A model generated the notes under the pieces. It was given only the letters and a program-made list of their open reading frames with translations, did no database searches and had not been told where the DNA came from. A stretch of DNA of 64,000 nt, taken from assembly GCA_024710705.1 (NCBI GenBank), contig JANJUF010000104.1, forward strand, positions 62,001 to 126,000, given 5' to 3'. This document shows, in pieces, positions 7,789 through 17,544 of this stretch. The translations under genes and the position numbers were made by a program. The number at the start of each line of letters is the position of its first letter. Within the stretch, counting starts at the first letter, position 1. This stretch comes from Gemmatimonadaceae bacterium (GTDB lineage Bacteria > Gemmatimonadota > Gemmatimonadetes > Gemmatimonadales > Gemmatimonadaceae).

Positions 7789-8832
7789 TCAGCGCAGGAG
7801 CATGGCATCGCCGTAGGAGTAGAACCGATACCCCTCGCGTACGGCGGTGGCGTAGGCCTCCATCGTGAGGTCATAGCCGGCGAAGGCGGCGACCAGCATC
7901 AACAGGGTCGAACGCGGCAGGTGGAAGTTGGTGACCAGCAGGTCGGCCGACTGCACGTGGTAGGGAGGACGAAGGAAGATCGCCGTCTCGCCCTCACCCG
8001 CCACGTAGCGCCCGTCGGGCCGGTAAATCGTCTCCAAGGTGCGCAACGATGTCGTGCCAACCGCGCAGACGCGCCCGCCGGCCTGGCGCGTGGCGGTGAG
8101 CAGCTCGGCTGCGGTCCGTCCCACGTGGAACCACTCCTCGTGCATCTCGTGCTCGTCGGGATTTTCAACTTCCACCGGCCGGAAGGTCCCGGCCCCCACG
8201 TGCAGGACCAGGTCGGCGCGCGACACACCGTTCGCGTCCAGCGTCTCGAGCAGCTCGGGCGTGAAGTGCAGGCCGGCGGTAGGCGCTGCCACCGAGCCTT
8301 CCTGTCGCGCGAACACCGTCTGGTATCGCTCGGCGTCAGCCGAGGCATCGCCGCGCGCGATGTACGGCGGCAGCGGCACATGGCCATGCAGCGCGATCGC
8401 GCTCGCCACCGTGCGCTCGTGCACGTGCAGCCGCACCATGCGCGTGCCGCGGTCGGTCACGTCGAGGATCTCCACCTCGAATCCCGGCGCGATATGTACG
8501 CGGCGTCCCGGCTTGAGCTTGGCTCCCGGCTGCACCATCGCCTCCCAGGTGTCACCCTCGAGCGAACGCAGCAGGAACACCTCGGCGGGCGCGCCGGAAT
8601 CGCGGTGGCCGAGCAGCCGCGCCTTGAACACGCGCGTGGTGTTGAGGGCCAGCGCATCGCCGGCGCGCAGGAACTGCGGGAGGTCGCGAAACTGGTGGTG
8701 GGCGATCGTCCCGGCGCTGCGATCCACCACCATCAGGCGGCTCTCGTCACGGCGTGCCGCCGGCTGCTGCGCGATCCGCTCGGGCGGGAGCGCGAAGTCG
8801 TAGTCGGAGGTGCGGCGGCCGCGCGTGCTCAG
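7789..8832 (-). CDS. queA: S-adenosylmethionine:tRNA ribosyltransferase-isomerase (CTG start proposed)
   Basis: 347-residue enzyme that builds epoxyqueuosine on tRNA by transferring the ribosyl part of SAM. The first ATG (8733) would remove the conserved N-terminus, which reads [20 protein letters not shown] in the same frame. The only plausible upstream start is a CTG at 8832 lying in a CTGA overlap with the ruvB stop. Later motifs include [11 protein letters not shown] near residue 180, [14 protein letters not shown] near residue 215 and [19 protein letters not shown] near residue 308. The family call is firm; the start codon is inferred. Confidence 0.92.
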   Translation of the reverse strand: MSTRGRRTSDYDFALPPERIAQQPAARRDESRLMVVDRSAGTIAHHQFRDLPQFLRAGDALALNTTRVFKARLLGHRDSGAPAEVFLLRSLEGDTWEAMVQPGAKLKPGRRVHIAPGFEVEILDVTDRGTRMVRLHVHERTVASAIALHGHVPLPPYIARGDASADAERYQTVFARQEGSVAAPTAGLHFTPELLETLDANGVSRADLVLHVGAGTFRPVEVENPDEHEMHEEWFHVGRTAAELLTATRQAGGRVCAVGTTSLRTLETIYRPDGRYVAGEGETAIFLRPPYHVQSADLLVTNFHLPRSTLLMLVAAFAGYDLTMEAYATAVREGYRFYSYGDAMLLR

Positions 8833-9860
8833 AACAGCTCGGGCTGCCCGTCGACGCTGCGCGCCGGCGGCGGAAAGCCCAGGTGGCGATACGCCTGCGG
8901 CGTGGCCACGCGTCCGCGCGGCGTCCGCTGGAGGAACCCGTGCTGCACGAGGAAGGGCTCGTACACCTCCTCGATGGTGTCGGCGTCCTCGCCGACGGCG
9001 GCCGCGATGGTGCTCACCCCCACCGGACCGCCTTCGAACTTCTCTATGATGGCGCGCAGGAGCCGCGTGTCCATCTCGTCGAGGCCGAACTCATCCACGT
9101 CGAGCATGGCCAGCGCCTCGCGCGCCACCTCGCGCGAGATGTGGCCGGCGGCCTTCACCTGGGCGAAGTCGCGCACACGGCGCAGCAGGCGATTGGCCAC
9201 GCGCGGCGTGCCACGCGCGCGGCCGGCCAGCTCCTTCGCCCCCGGCGCATCCAGGCTCGCGCCGATCACCGCCGCCGTGCGATGCACGATCTCCTCCACC
9301 TCGCCGGCCGGATAGTAGTTGAGCCGCAACTCGATGCCGAAGCGCGCGCGCAGCGGTGCCGTGAGCATCCCCAACCGCGTCGTCGCGCCGATCAGCGTGA
9401 AGCGCTCGATCGGCATCGTTATGGTCTGCGCCTTCGGGCCGTCGGAGAGCCGGATGTCGATCTTCCAGTCCTCCATGGCCGGATACAGGAACTCATCGAT
9501 GATCGGCCGCAGCCGGTGGATCTCGTCGATGAAGAGGATGTCGCCGGCGCGGAGGTTGGTGAGCGTGCCCACAAGGTCGCCCGGCTTCTCGAGTGCTGGG
9601 CCGGAGGTCGTGTGGATGTTCACGCCCATTTCGCGGGCGATGAGCTCGGCGAGGGTGGTCTTGCCCAGACCCGGCGGACCGAAGAGCAGGGTGTGGTCCA
9701 GCGGCTCGCGGCGCGCCGTGGCGGCATCGATGTAGATGCGCAGCGCGTCCTTCACCTTGCCCTGGCCGATGAATTCCTCGAGGCGCTGCGGACGCAGCGA
9801 GAGCTCCACGACGGATTCGTCGGAGAGCGCTTCGGGGGTGGTGATCTCGGCGCGGCTCAT
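8829..9860 (-). CDS. ruvB: Holliday junction branch migration ATPase RuvB
   Basis: 343-residue AAA+ motor that drives branch migration with RuvA. It shows Walker [14 protein letters not shown] near residue 60, Walker B FIDEIHRL near residue 113, sensor [21 protein letters not shown] and arginine-finger region, and a C-terminal winged helix ([17 protein letters not shown]). It lies 10 nt after the ruvA stop and overlaps the proposed queA CTG. Confidence 0.97.
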   Translation of the reverse strand: MSRAEITTPEALSDESVVELSLRPQRLEEFIGQGKVKDALRIYIDAATARREPLDHTLLFGPPGLGKTTLAELIAREMGVNIHTTSGPALEKPGDLVGTLTNLRAGDILFIDEIHRLRPIIDEFLYPAMEDWKIDIRLSDGPKAQTITMPIERFTLIGATTRLGMLTAPLRARFGIELRLNYYPAGEVEEIVHRTAAVIGASLDAPGAKELAGRARGTPRVANRLLRRVRDFAQVKAAGHISREVAREALAMLDVDEFGLDEMDTRLLRAIIEKFEGGPVGVSTIAAAVGEDADTIEEVYEPFLVQHGFLQRTPRGRVATPQAYRHLGFPPPARSVDGQPELF

Positions 9861-9870
9861 CTCGGGGAAT

Positions 9871-10470
9871 CTACTTCGCGAGTGCGGCCAGTGACCGGCG
9901 GATCAGGTCGGCGGTGGTCTCGCCCTTCGGCGCGTCGTCCAGCGACACCCGTACGGCGCGTTCGGCGTCGGCGGGGGCGTAGCCGAGCGCGACGAGCGCC
10001 CGCACCGCATCGGCCGCTGGGCCTCCGCTGGGCAGCGGCTTGCCCGGCACAGCGGCGTCCGCGGCACCGTCGAGCTTGTCGCGCAGTTCCAACACCAGGC
10101 GCTCCGCCAACTTCTTGCCCACCCGCGGCACACGGGTGAGCGTGGCCAAGTCGCCCTCGCGCACGGCCCGCACGAGGCGATCGCCCGTGAGCGTGCTCAG
10201 CAGGTTCATCGCCAACGCCGGGCCCACGCCGGTGGTGCCCATCAGCCGCTGGAAGAGTTTCCGCTCCTCGGCGCTGGGGAAGCCATAGAGCGTCCAGGCG
10301 TCCTCGCGCACCACCATGGCCGTGTGTAGCGCCACCTCGCCGCCGAGGCGCGGCAGCGCCTCGATCACGCCCAGCGGCACGAGCACTTCGTAGGTCACCC
10401 CACCGGATGTGCGGAGCTCGATGCGGTCGAGCCCGTGGGCGGCGAGCGTGCCTTCCAGCCGCGCAATCAT
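9871..10470 (-). CDS. ruvA: Holliday junction DNA-binding protein RuvA
   Basis: 199-residue junction-binding subunit. It has an N-terminal OB domain ([27 protein letters not shown]), a helix-hairpin-helix domain ([17 protein letters not shown] and [15 protein letters not shown]) and a C-terminal UBA-like domain that contacts RuvB ([18 protein letters not shown]). Its ATG overlaps the ruvC stop by 4 nt. Confidence 0.96.
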   Translation of the reverse strand: MIARLEGTLAAHGLDRIELRTSGGVTYEVLVPLGVIEALPRLGGEVALHTAMVVREDAWTLYGFPSAEERKLFQRLMGTTGVGPALAMNLLSTLTGDRLVRAVREGDLATLTRVPRVGKKLAERLVLELRDKLDGAADAAVPGKPLPSGGPAADAVRALVALGYAPADAERAVRVSLDDAPKGETTADLIRRSLAALAK

Positions 10471-10982
10471 CGGCCACCCCGGGCCCTGCCGCGCACGCCG
10501 GCCACGGCCCTCTCCAGCGGCAGGCGCATGGCGCAGGTGAGCGCCGCCGCCACGCCATCGGCGGCGTCGGCAGGCTGTGGGGCGGCCTTGAGGCGGAGGA
10601 GCTTGGTGAGCATGAACTGCACCTGGGTCTTGGTGGCCGCGCCGGTGCCGACGACGGCCTTCTTGATATCGGCGGGCGCATACTCGTGGATCGGCACGCC
10701 CGCCTCGGCACCGGCCAGCAATATCACCCCGCGGGCGTGACCGAGTACGAGTGTGGTACGCACGTTACGTGCGTAGAACACATCCTCCACCGCCATCGCT
10801 CCGGGCTTATGCCGCGCGAGCAGTTCGCGCACGCCCTCGGCGATGTCCTTGAGCCGCTCGGGGAGCGCTTGCTCCGGCCTGGTGCGGATCACGCCGCACT
10901 CCACCAGCTCGAAGCTCGTCCCCGTACGCACCACGCCGTAGCCGGTGACGGCCGTACCCGGGTCAATCCCGAGAATCAGCAC
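10467..10982 (-). CDS. ruvC: crossover junction endodeoxyribonuclease RuvC
   Basis: 171-residue resolvase of the RNase H fold. The acidic catalytic residues are visible at D7 (MLILGIDPGTAVTGYGVV), in MAVEDVFYARN near residue 67 and in QPADAADGVAAALT near residue 138. It is coupled to ruvA by a 4-nt overlap and follows yebC by 19 nt. The yebC-ruvC-ruvA-ruvB order is conserved across many phyla. Confidence 0.96.
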   Translation of the reverse strand: MLILGIDPGTAVTGYGVVRTGTSFELVECGVIRTRPEQALPERLKDIAEGVRELLARHKPGAMAVEDVFYARNVRTTLVLGHARGVILLAGAEAGVPIHEYAPADIKKAVVGTGAATKTQVQFMLTKLLRLKAAPQPADAADGVAAALTCAMRLPLERAVAGVRGRARGGR

Positions 10983-11001
10983 GCCCGCACGGCGCGCACG
11001 G

Positions 11002-11742
11002 TCACTCGGCGATCTCCGAGAGTTCCATGTCGAAGTTCGCGTCCACCTTCTGCACGTCGTCGAGGTCTTCGATGGCCTCGAGCAGCTTGAGCAAGGCGCT
11101 GGCGTTCTCGCCCTCCACCTTCACGAGGTTCTTCGGGATCCAGGCGAGTGCGGCCTCGGTGGCGATGAGCCCGGCGTTCTCCAGCGCCTGCTTCACCGCG
11201 TGCAGGTCGGCCGGCGCGGTAGTGATGGTGAACTGCTCGTCCTCGCGCGTGAAATCCTCGGCGCCGGATTCGAGCACCACTTCCATCACGTCGTCCTCGC
11301 TCTTGCCGTTGGTGGGGACGTAGATCTGTCCCTTGCGGTCGAACATGAACGAGACGGAGTTGCTGGCGCCGAGGTTGCCGCCGCCGCGCGAAAGCTTGGC
11401 GCGGATCTCGGCCACCGTGCGCGTCGGATTGTCGGTGAGGGCCTGGATCATGAGGGCCACGCCGCCTGGGCCGTAGGCCTCGTACAGCACTTCGCTGTAG
11501 TCCACCCCTTCGAGCTCGCCGGTGCCCTTCTTGATGGCGCGCTCGATGTTCTCCTTGGGGCAGGACTGCGCCTTGGCGTTCTCGATGGCCGTGCGCAGCC
11601 GGGCGTTGCCGTCCGGATCGCCGCCGCCGGCCTTGGCAGACACGGTGATCTCACGCAGCAGCTTCGTGAAGAGCGCGCCGCGCTTCTTATCCGTGGCGGC
11701 TTTGTAGTGCTTGATCTGCTTCCACTTACTATGGCCGGCCAT
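11002..11742 (-). CDS. yebC: YebC/PmpR family protein
   Basis: 246-residue member of the YebC family, described both as transcriptional regulators and as ribosome-associated factors that help translate proline-rich stretches. The signature N-terminus MAGHSKWKQIKHYKAATDKK and the acidic C-terminal half (ESGAEDFTREDEQF) are typical. It heads the ruvCAB-queA-yajC-def-fmt series. The heptamer repeat at 11749 begins 7 nt upstream of its ATG, so the repeat lies where its leader or promoter would be. Confidence 0.95.
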   Translation of the reverse strand: MAGHSKWKQIKHYKAATDKKRGALFTKLLREITVSAKAGGGDPDGNARLRTAIENAKAQSCPKENIERAIKKGTGELEGVDYSEVLYEAYGPGGVALMIQALTDNPTRTVAEIRAKLSRGGGNLGASNSVSFMFDRKGQIYVPTNGKSEDDVMEVVLESGAEDFTREDEQFTITTAPADLHAVKQALENAGLIATEAALAWIPKNLVKVEGENASALLKLLEAIEDLDDVQKVDANFDMELSEIAE

Positions 11743-11748
11743 ACTCGA

Positions 11749-11776
11749 GACGGAAGACGGAAGACGGAAGAGGGAA
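11749..11776. repeat. GACGGAA heptamer array (upstream of yebC)
   Basis: Three perfect tandem copies of GACGGAA (11749-11769) and a fourth degenerate copy, GAGGGAA (11770-11776), immediately 5' of the yebC start codon on the opposite reading strand. No inverted partner is seen nearby. It ends in GGGAA like the other arrays. Confidence 0.8.
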
Positions 11777-11801
11777 GGAGCTTGAGTGGAATCTAAACGC
11801 G

Positions 11802-11836
11802 GAGGGGGGCGGTCGCCTCTTGGCGCCGCCCCCCTC
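11802..11836 (-). terminator. hairpin terminator after the outer-membrane protein gene
   Basis: Perfect 11-bp inverted repeat (GAGGGGGGCGG at 11802-11812 and CCGCCCCCCTC at 11826-11836) with a 13-nt loop. It lies 20 nt past the stop of the outer-membrane protein gene at 11857. On the minus strand it is followed by CGCGTTTAGATT, a weak T-stretch only. Confidence 0.65.
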
Positions 11837-11856
11837 GGGCCTGCTGGCGTTCGGGG

Positions 11857-12951
11857 TCAGTTCAGGCGGACCGTGAGTGAGCTGCGGAATCCGGTGACGC
11901 CGTTGGCGGCGCCGTCCACCAGGGAGTAGATCGTCCCGACGGAATACCCGAGCTGCGGGAAGAGCGCGAACCTGCCGGCCGGGATGCGCATGCGCGCGCC
12001 GAGGTTGACCAGATTGCCGGCGCGCGCGCCGCCCGCCTGCCACAGGCGCGTCTCGACGCTCGGCTGGACGAGGTAGCGGCCAATGGGGATGCTGACGGCA
12101 GCGGACACGTTGAAGACGTTCTCGTTCGGGGCATCGCCGCCGAGGATCTCTCCCTCCATGCGGTAGAGATTCCACGCGCTGAGGAAGACGTCGTTGCCGC
12201 GGTACGGGAAACTCCAGCCGGCCGTCGCGATGATGCGGTCACCGGTGCTGTAGGTCGTGGTGTCGGCAAAGTCCTCGCCGAAGGCGGAGTAGGTGAGGCC
12301 GAGGGAAATCGCCCCATCGCCGACCGGACGGTCGGCATTGAGCTGCGCGCGGTACTCATCGGCCGGCGTGAAGCGGAAGTCCTCCGACGCGACGGTGAAG
12401 GCGCTGAACTCGGCGGATTTCCGCCCGCTCGCCCCTACACCCACGTTCCAGTCGCCCATGGGGCGCGCGTAGGCAATCCCGCCGGTCGCGGCGAGGCCAT
12501 TGCCCATAGATGAGATCGGGTAGTACAGGAAGTCGTTGCCGATCTGCCCAGCCGCTTCCTGCTCCCCTTCCGGCACAGAGTACCGGCCCGTCGGGATGTT
12601 CAGGCCGGCCGTCAGCAAGATGCGCTCATTGCCCAAGCGGAAGTTGGCGCGGATCTGCGTGTCGGTGAGTCCGGAGATCTCGCTGGTGGTGGTCCCGTCG
12701 TTCGAGACCGTCGAGTTCGCGAACGCGGTGGAGACATCCACCGAGATGCGCTCGCCGAACGGCAGCACGACGACCATCGGCAGCGCGAACTGCGAGACCG
12801 TCCGCTTGCCCGAGGGCAGGTCGAAGGTCAGTTGGGTGAACGTCGGTGACGCGATGACCGCCGCATCCTGCAGGAGCTGCGCCGATGCCCCTGTTGCGCA
12901 GAGGAGGAGCAGGGCGGCGGAGGCGACGGCGCGAGGCTTTGAGAAAATCAT
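11857..12951 (-). CDS. outer-membrane beta-barrel protein
   Basis: 364 residues with a Sec signal peptide (AVASAALLLLCATGASAQ). Repeated amphipathic strands ending in aromatic residues follow, with Gly/Asn/Asp turns and a C-terminal strand FRSSLTVRLN. The pattern fits a monomeric barrel of the putative-transporter or OmpL-like kind; I cannot name a specific family. It starts 3 nt after the TPR/CsgG-like gene, so the two are probably made together, and a hairpin follows. No ligand is suggested by the sequence. Confidence 0.7.
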   Translation of the reverse strand: MIFSKPRAVASAALLLLCATGASAQLLQDAAVIASPTFTQLTFDLPSGKRTVSQFALPMVVVLPFGERISVDVSTAFANSTVSNDGTTTSEISGLTDTQIRANFRLGNERILLTAGLNIPTGRYSVPEGEQEAAGQIGNDFLYYPISSMGNGLAATGGIAYARPMGDWNVGVGASGRKSAEFSAFTVASEDFRFTPADEYRAQLNADRPVGDGAISLGLTYSAFGEDFADTTTYSTGDRIIATAGWSFPYRGNDVFLSAWNLYRMEGEILGGDAPNENVFNVSAAVSIPIGRYLVQPSVETRLWQAGGARAGNLVNLGARMRIPAGRFALFPQLGYSVGTIYSLVDGAANGVTGFRSSLTVRLN

Positions 12952-12954
12952 GTC

Positions 12955-14301
12955 TTACGGTCGGCGGACGATGATGGTCACGGTGCCAGTGCGCGCGACC
13001 GGCTGGTCGGTTCCGGTCGTGGAGGTCGTGGCGTCACGCACCGGCGCGGTGGGCGCTGCCTCCCCGCCACTGGACGTCGTGGTGTTCGCCGTCGGCGTCA
13101 CGGTAGGCGGATTCACGTTCTGGGCCACCGCGGTGAGCGTGTTGCCGGAACTCGAAGCTGGAAGCTGCCCGCGCTCGGCCGAGGTCACGGTCTGGCTCTC
13201 GACGCCCGTGAGCCCGCTCTCGATGTTGGCCGAGCTCACCTGCGCGCCGACGGCGGCAGTCTGCGCGGCCTGGAAGCGCGCGCCAGCCGCCCCGAAGCCC
13301 GGATCGAGCACGCGGGCCTCGTTGAAATACCGCGCAGCGTCCTCGAAGCGCCCATCGTCCGAGGCCAGCAGGCCGCGGCTGTAGGCCAGGAACGCATTGA
13401 GGTTCGTGGTCGCCTCGCGGTCCACCAACTGCCGCTCGGCCGGTGTGAGCGTGACGCCGAGTTGCTCGAACACGCGGATCACGAGCTGCTTTTGCAGCAC
13501 GAAGAAGTTGTCGAGGTCGTTGGTGGCCTGCACGGGCTCGGTGAGCTGCGAGGTGGCGACATCAATCACGTTCGACTGCACCGTGAGTTGGTTGCCCAAC
13601 TGCACCATCGAGCCGTTCACCAGCCGGCCGGCCTGCAGGAGCTTCCCCGCGCGCACGGCCGTCGAGGCGTCCGCGCGGTCGGATTCGCCCAGCCGGATCT
13701 CGTCTGCAATCGCCTGCATGCGATCACGCTCGAGCACGGTCAGCTGCGACGAGCGCGAGAGGTCCGTGATCATCAACTCGGCGAAGCCACGCTCGAGCGG
13801 GGCAAGGATCTCGGCATCGGGGCCGGAGAACCGGAACGGGGGAACCGCGATGGTGCGGCGGTCGCCCGGCGTCTGCGAGAGTACCGCCTCATTGGCGACG
13901 GCGGCCCGCGCCGCCGCCAGGGTCTCCTCACGGGCCAGCGCGACGAGCCGCGCCTGGATGTCGGCGCGGGCGCGACGCGAGCGCCCGTGCTCGAGATAGG
14001 CGTTGTAGGCCGCCTTGGCGGCGGTGAAGTCGCCCGTCTTCTCCGCGCTGAGCCCGGCATAGAGCGCGGAGACGCCGTCGCGCGGATCGAGTGTGCGCGC
14101 CTGGTCCAGCACGCTGCGCGCCTCGGCAAAGCGCTCGGCCTTGAAGTACGCCACGCCGAGCGCACGCAGCGCCGCGACGTTGGCCGGATTGGCGCTGCGC
14201 GCCGCCTCGAGGCGGGAAATCGCATCGGTCCGCTGTGCCGCGATGGGCGGGGCGGCGACGGTGAGCAGCAGCAGGGCCAGCAGGGGTCGCACGGATCGCA
14301 T
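12955..14301 (-). CDS. periplasmic TPR protein with CsgG/FlgO-like domain
   Basis: 448 residues. A signal peptide (MRSVRPLLALLLLTVAAPPI) is followed by three TPR-like repeats (about residues 25-125; VAALRALGVAYFKAERFAEA). A domain like CsgG/FlgO or TolB-N follows (IAVPPFRFSGPDAEILAPLE; LTVLERDRMQAIADEIRLGE; GRLVNGSMVQLGNQLTVQSN), then another TPR and a low-complexity Thr/Pro tail. CsgG-like domains form or assist outer-membrane export channels. The frame is open further upstream, but the signal peptide sets the start. It is co-transcribed with the barrel protein. Confidence 0.75.
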   Translation of the reverse strand: MRSVRPLLALLLLTVAAPPIAAQRTDAISRLEAARSANPANVAALRALGVAYFKAERFAEARSVLDQARTLDPRDGVSALYAGLSAEKTGDFTAAKAAYNAYLEHGRSRRARADIQARLVALAREETLAAARAAVANEAVLSQTPGDRRTIAVPPFRFSGPDAEILAPLERGFAELMITDLSRSSQLTVLERDRMQAIADEIRLGESDRADASTAVRAGKLLQAGRLVNGSMVQLGNQLTVQSNVIDVATSQLTEPVQATNDLDNFFVLQKQLVIRVFEQLGVTLTPAERQLVDREATTNLNAFLAYSRGLLASDDGRFEDAARYFNEARVLDPGFGAAGARFQAAQTAAVGAQVSSANIESGLTGVESQTVTSAERGQLPASSSGNTLTAVAQNVNPPTVTPTANTTTSSGGEAAPTAPVRDATTSTTGTDQPVARTGTVTIIVRRP

Positions 14302-14309
14302 CACATCTC

Positions 14310-15122
14310 CTAGCGGTCGGGGTCCAGCATGTCCTCGAAGCGCAGCCATTGCTTGTAGAAGTACAGGTCCACGTACCCAGTGGTGCCGTTGCGGTTCTTG
14401 CGGACCAACAGTTCCGTCGCTCCCTCCACGCCGTAGCCGGGGGCGTACATCTCCTCGCGATAGATCGCGAGGACCACGTCGGCGCACTGCTTCACCGCGC
14501 CGAGCGCACCGAAGTCCTCGAGCGTCGGGCGGGGGTCGGGACGGGCGCGCTCCCACTTCGGGAGATGCGCGGTGACGAGGACGATCAGGTCCATGTCGAG
14601 TGCGACGGCCTTCAGCGCGCGCACCGCCGCCGCCAGGGCCTCGTCCTGCGCGCCGTCGCCCAGGGCCAGGGCCTGCAGCGAGTCCACGATGACGACCTGC
14701 ACGTCGAGCTCGCGGATGCGGGTGCGCAGTGCGTCGAGCGAGGCACTCGGGAGCGGTTCTACCCGCGGCGTCCGGTCGCGCAGCCGCAGTGCCGCCGCGC
14801 CCACGCTGGCCCGCGTCATCTCGTCGAGCTTCCCGCTGCGCAGGTCATCCACGCGGACGCGTCCTTCAACCGCCAACGCCCGCTCCATCACCCGCTCGGC
14901 GGTCATCTCGCCGCTCAGGAAGGCGACCATCGTGCCCTCCTGTGCCATGCGAAGCGCCATCGCCAGCGACAGTGCCGACTTCCCGGCGCCGACGTCCCCG
15001 CCCAGCACGATCAGGTCGCCGCGGCGAATGCCTCCGCCCAGCCACCGATCGACGCTCGGGAACCCCGTGCGGACCGTGTCCGACGGCGCCTGGCCGTCGG
15101 ACGCAAGGTCCACCCGCCGCAT
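14310..15122 (-). CDS. stand-alone DnaB-type RecA-fold ATPase
   Basis: About 270 residues matching only the C-terminal motor domain of replicative helicase DnaB. Visible are Walker A GGDVGAGKSALSLAMA near residue 45, Walker B VVIVDSLQALAL, and the DnaB-specific end with GAVKQCADVVLAIYREEMY and VRKNRNGTTGYVDLYFYKQW. The N-terminal helical collar that binds primase is missing, so it is not the replicative helicase. A RadA/KaiC-like regulatory role is possible. ATG at 15122; a GTG lies one codon earlier. It precedes the TPR/CsgG-like gene by 8 nt. Confidence 0.75.
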   Translation of the reverse strand: MRRVDLASDGQAPSDTVRTGFPSVDRWLGGGIRRGDLIVLGGDVGAGKSALSLAMALRMAQEGTMVAFLSGEMTAERVMERALAVEGRVRVDDLRSGKLDEMTRASVGAAALRLRDRTPRVEPLPSASLDALRTRIRELDVQVVIVDSLQALALGDGAQDEALAAAVRALKAVALDMDLIVLVTAHLPKWERARPDPRPTLEDFGALGAVKQCADVVLAIYREEMYAPGYGVEGATELLVRKNRNGTTGYVDLYFYKQWLRFEDMLDPDR

Positions 15123-15192
15123 CACGCGCGAGATCGGGGAGATGTCGTTCGGTCGCAGACGGACCTCAGGGAATAAAGAAGGGACTCGCGCC

Positions 15193-15630
15193 CTATTCTA
15201 CGGGGCGGTCAGCCGGGGCGGCAAGCAGGCCGCCGTCCTGCCGCAGCGATTCGCCAAGGCGCAGCAGTTCCAAACGTGCCACGCGATCGAGGTGGGACGC
15301 GGTGATGTCGGTCACCGCCGTCAGGGCATCCGCCATGGCCAGGCGATTCGAGCCCGCGCTGGCGGCGAAGGCTTTTTGGAGCGCGGCGCGCAGCTTCGAC
15401 GGGAGCGTCAGGGCCGTCAGCCACTGCGTGGCCTGCGCCGCGCGGGCCCGACGCACCGCCGCCGGCAGCGGGTGCGGCGGACGCATACCCGACGCCAGGC
15501 GCACCGCCATCAGTGCGCCAAGCAGAGCCTCGCGGGCGCCCCCCCAGGGCGCCCGCGCCGCCGCCGACACGAGGCCAGGGGCCGGAAAGCGCGCGCGGGC
15601 GGGTGCAAACGGGGGCAGGGCGTCGGGCAC
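15193..15630 (-). CDS. hypothetical helical protein
   Basis: A roughly 145-residue frame from a GTG at 15630, 70 nt upstream of the DnaB-type ATPase gene on the same strand. The product is Ala/Leu/Arg-rich and probably all-helical (LPSKLRAALQKAFAASAGSN; VTDITASHLDRVARLELLRL). There are no motifs I recognise and no strong ribosome-binding site. The same frame stays open far upstream only as antisense of the ABC transporter. It could be a partner of the ATPase, or a chance frame in GC-rich DNA. Confidence 0.45.
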   Translation of the reverse strand: MPDALPPFAPARARFPAPGLVSAAARAPWGGAREALLGALMAVRLASGMRPPHPLPAAVRRARAAQATQWLTALTLPSKLRAALQKAFAASAGSNRLAMADALTAVTDITASHLDRVARLELLRLGESLRQDGGLLAAPADRPVE

Positions 15631-15723
15631 GAGGCGGAAACTGTCGCTCCGCCCTCCCCCCGGGAAGGGGCTATCTTGCGTCCCGATGCCACGCGTCGTT
15701 CCCGCCCTCGCCACCGCACCCTG

Positions 15724-17544
15724 ATGCGGCTCTACCGCCGCCTCCTGGTCTTCCTCCGGCCGCACTCGTGGCGGCTCGTCGGGAACGTCCTGCTGAACGT
15801 GATCGCCGCACTCCTCGACGGCATCGCCTTCACCCTGCTCATCCCCTTCCTCAACACCCTCTTCGATCGGCCCCAAGCCATCGCCGAGGACATGGGCTGG
15901 CTGACTGCGCTGCAGGACCGGTTGATCGGCTCCTTCCTGGTGGCTGGCGACCCCATGGGCTCGCTGCGCAGCGTGATCCTGGTGATCATCGCCATGGTGG
16001 CCCTGAAGAACGTGTTCCTCTGGGCCGGCGGCCAACTCGGGGCCTCGCTCCAGGAGTACATCACGCGCGACCTGCGCGCCGCCGTGTTCACGCACATGCA
16101 GCGCCTGCCGATGTCCTGGTTCGGGCGCACCAAGACCGGGCAGATCATCGCCCGCATCCTCACCGACTCGGAGCAGACCAAGGCGATCCTCGCCGAAGTC
16201 GCCACGCGCACCATCCAGAACGCGGCCCAGATCATCGTGACGATCTGGATCCTCTTCACGATGTCGCCGCGGCTCACGCTCTATGCGTTGGTGGTGGCGC
16301 CGTTGTTGATCGCGATGCTGCAGCCGATCCTGCGGAAGCTGCGCAAGGGCCATCGCCGCCTGCGCGCCGAGTACGGCGAGATCACCAGCGTGCTGCAAGA
16401 GGTGATCAGCGGGATCCGGCTCGTGAAGTCGTTCCGCGGCGAGGCCTACGAGGACTCGCGCTTCCTTGGGGCATCGGCGCGCTATTCCAAGGGGATGACC
16501 CGCATCCAGCGGCTGTCGCTGCTGGCGGGGCCGCTCACCGAGGTGCTGGGCACGGTGGTGGCGGTCGGTGTGCTTTGGGTGGGTGCGCGCGAGGTGTTGA
16601 TTCTTGGCACCATGGATCCCGGCACGCTCATCACGTTCATGATCCTCGTGATGCGGCTGCTGCAGCCGCTCAAACAGATGTCGCAGGCGCCCACGGTGGC
16701 GCAGCAATCGCTGGCGGCGGCGGAGCGCCTGTTCGACGTGCTCGATCATCCCACTGAGGCGCAGGCCGACACCGGCACGCGCGTGGTGGACGGGCTCGCA
16801 GAGGGCATCGCGTTCGAACAGGTCGGGTTCGCGTATGGCGGCGACCCCGTGCTCGCGGATGTCTCGTTCTCGGCGCGGAAGGGTGAAGTCATCGCGTTGG
16901 TCGGCGCGAGCGGGGCGGGGAAGAGTACGCTGGTGGATCTCATCCCGCGGTTCATCGAACCAACGGCAGGCCGCATCCTCGTGGACGGCGTGGACGCGCG
17001 GGAGATCAAGCTCCCGTCGCTGCGTGCCCTCACCGGGATCGTCAGCCAGGACACGGTGCTCTTCAACGACACCGTGAAGGCCAACATCGCCTACGGGGCC
17101 GAGGAGCGCTACACGCAGTCGCAGATCGAGTTGGCGGCGAAGGCGGCCAACGCGCACGAGTTCATCGTCGCGCTGCCCGAGGGCTACGAGACCGTGCTCG
17201 GCGAGCGCGGCACACGGCTCTCCGGCGGCCAGCGCCAGCGCTTGGCCATCGCCCGCGCGCTGCTCACCGATCCACCCATCCTCATCCTCGACGAAGCCAC
17301 CTCGGCGCTCGACACCGAGAGCGAGCGGCTGGTGCAGGAGGCGCTCGACCGGCTGCTGGCCGGGCGCACGACGTTCGTCATTGCCCACCGCCTCTCGACC
17401 ATCATCCACGCCACGCAGATCCTCGTGCTGGATGCCGGGCGGGTGGTGGAGCGTGGGACGCACGACGAACTGCTCTCGCGCGGCGGTCCGTACGCGCGCC
17501 TGCACACCATGCAGCAGCGGAATAGTCGAAATGGCGACGGCTGA
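15724..17544 (+). CDS. msbA: MsbA-like ABC exporter (fused membrane and ATPase domains)
   Basis: 606 residues. Six membrane helices occupy about residues 1-310 (VLLNVIAALLDGIAFTLLIP). The nucleotide-binding domain has Walker A LVGASGAGKSTLVDLIPRF, signature LSGGQRQRLAIARALL, Walker B ILILDEATSALD and the switch His in VIAHRLSTI. MsbA flips lipid A-core across the inner membrane. The overlapping LpxL-like acyltransferase gene downstream supports this substrate, but the family is broad. A TATCTT box at 15672 could be its -10; no good -35 was found. Confidence 0.85.
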   Translation: MRLYRRLLVFLRPHSWRLVGNVLLNVIAALLDGIAFTLLIPFLNTLFDRPQAIAEDMGWLTALQDRLIGSFLVAGDPMGSLRSVILVIIAMVALKNVFLWAGGQLGASLQEYITRDLRAAVFTHMQRLPMSWFGRTKTGQIIARILTDSEQTKAILAEVATRTIQNAAQIIVTIWILFTMSPRLTLYALVVAPLLIAMLQPILRKLRKGHRRLRAEYGEITSVLQEVISGIRLVKSFRGEAYEDSRFLGASARYSKGMTRIQRLSLLAGPLTEVLGTVVAVGVLWVGAREVLILGTMDPGTLITFMILVMRLLQPLKQMSQAPTVAQQSLAAAERLFDVLDHPTEAQADTGTRVVDGLAEGIAFEQVGFAYGGDPVLADVSFSARKGEVIALVGASGAGKSTLVDLIPRFIEPTAGRILVDGVDAREIKLPSLRALTGIVSQDTVLFNDTVKANIAYGAEERYTQSQIELAAKAANAHEFIVALPEGYETVLGERGTRLSGGQRQRLAIARALLTDPPILILDEATSALDTESERLVQEALDRLLAGRTTFVIAHRLSTIIHATQILVLDAGRVVERGTHDELLSRGGPYARLHTMQQRNSRNGDG

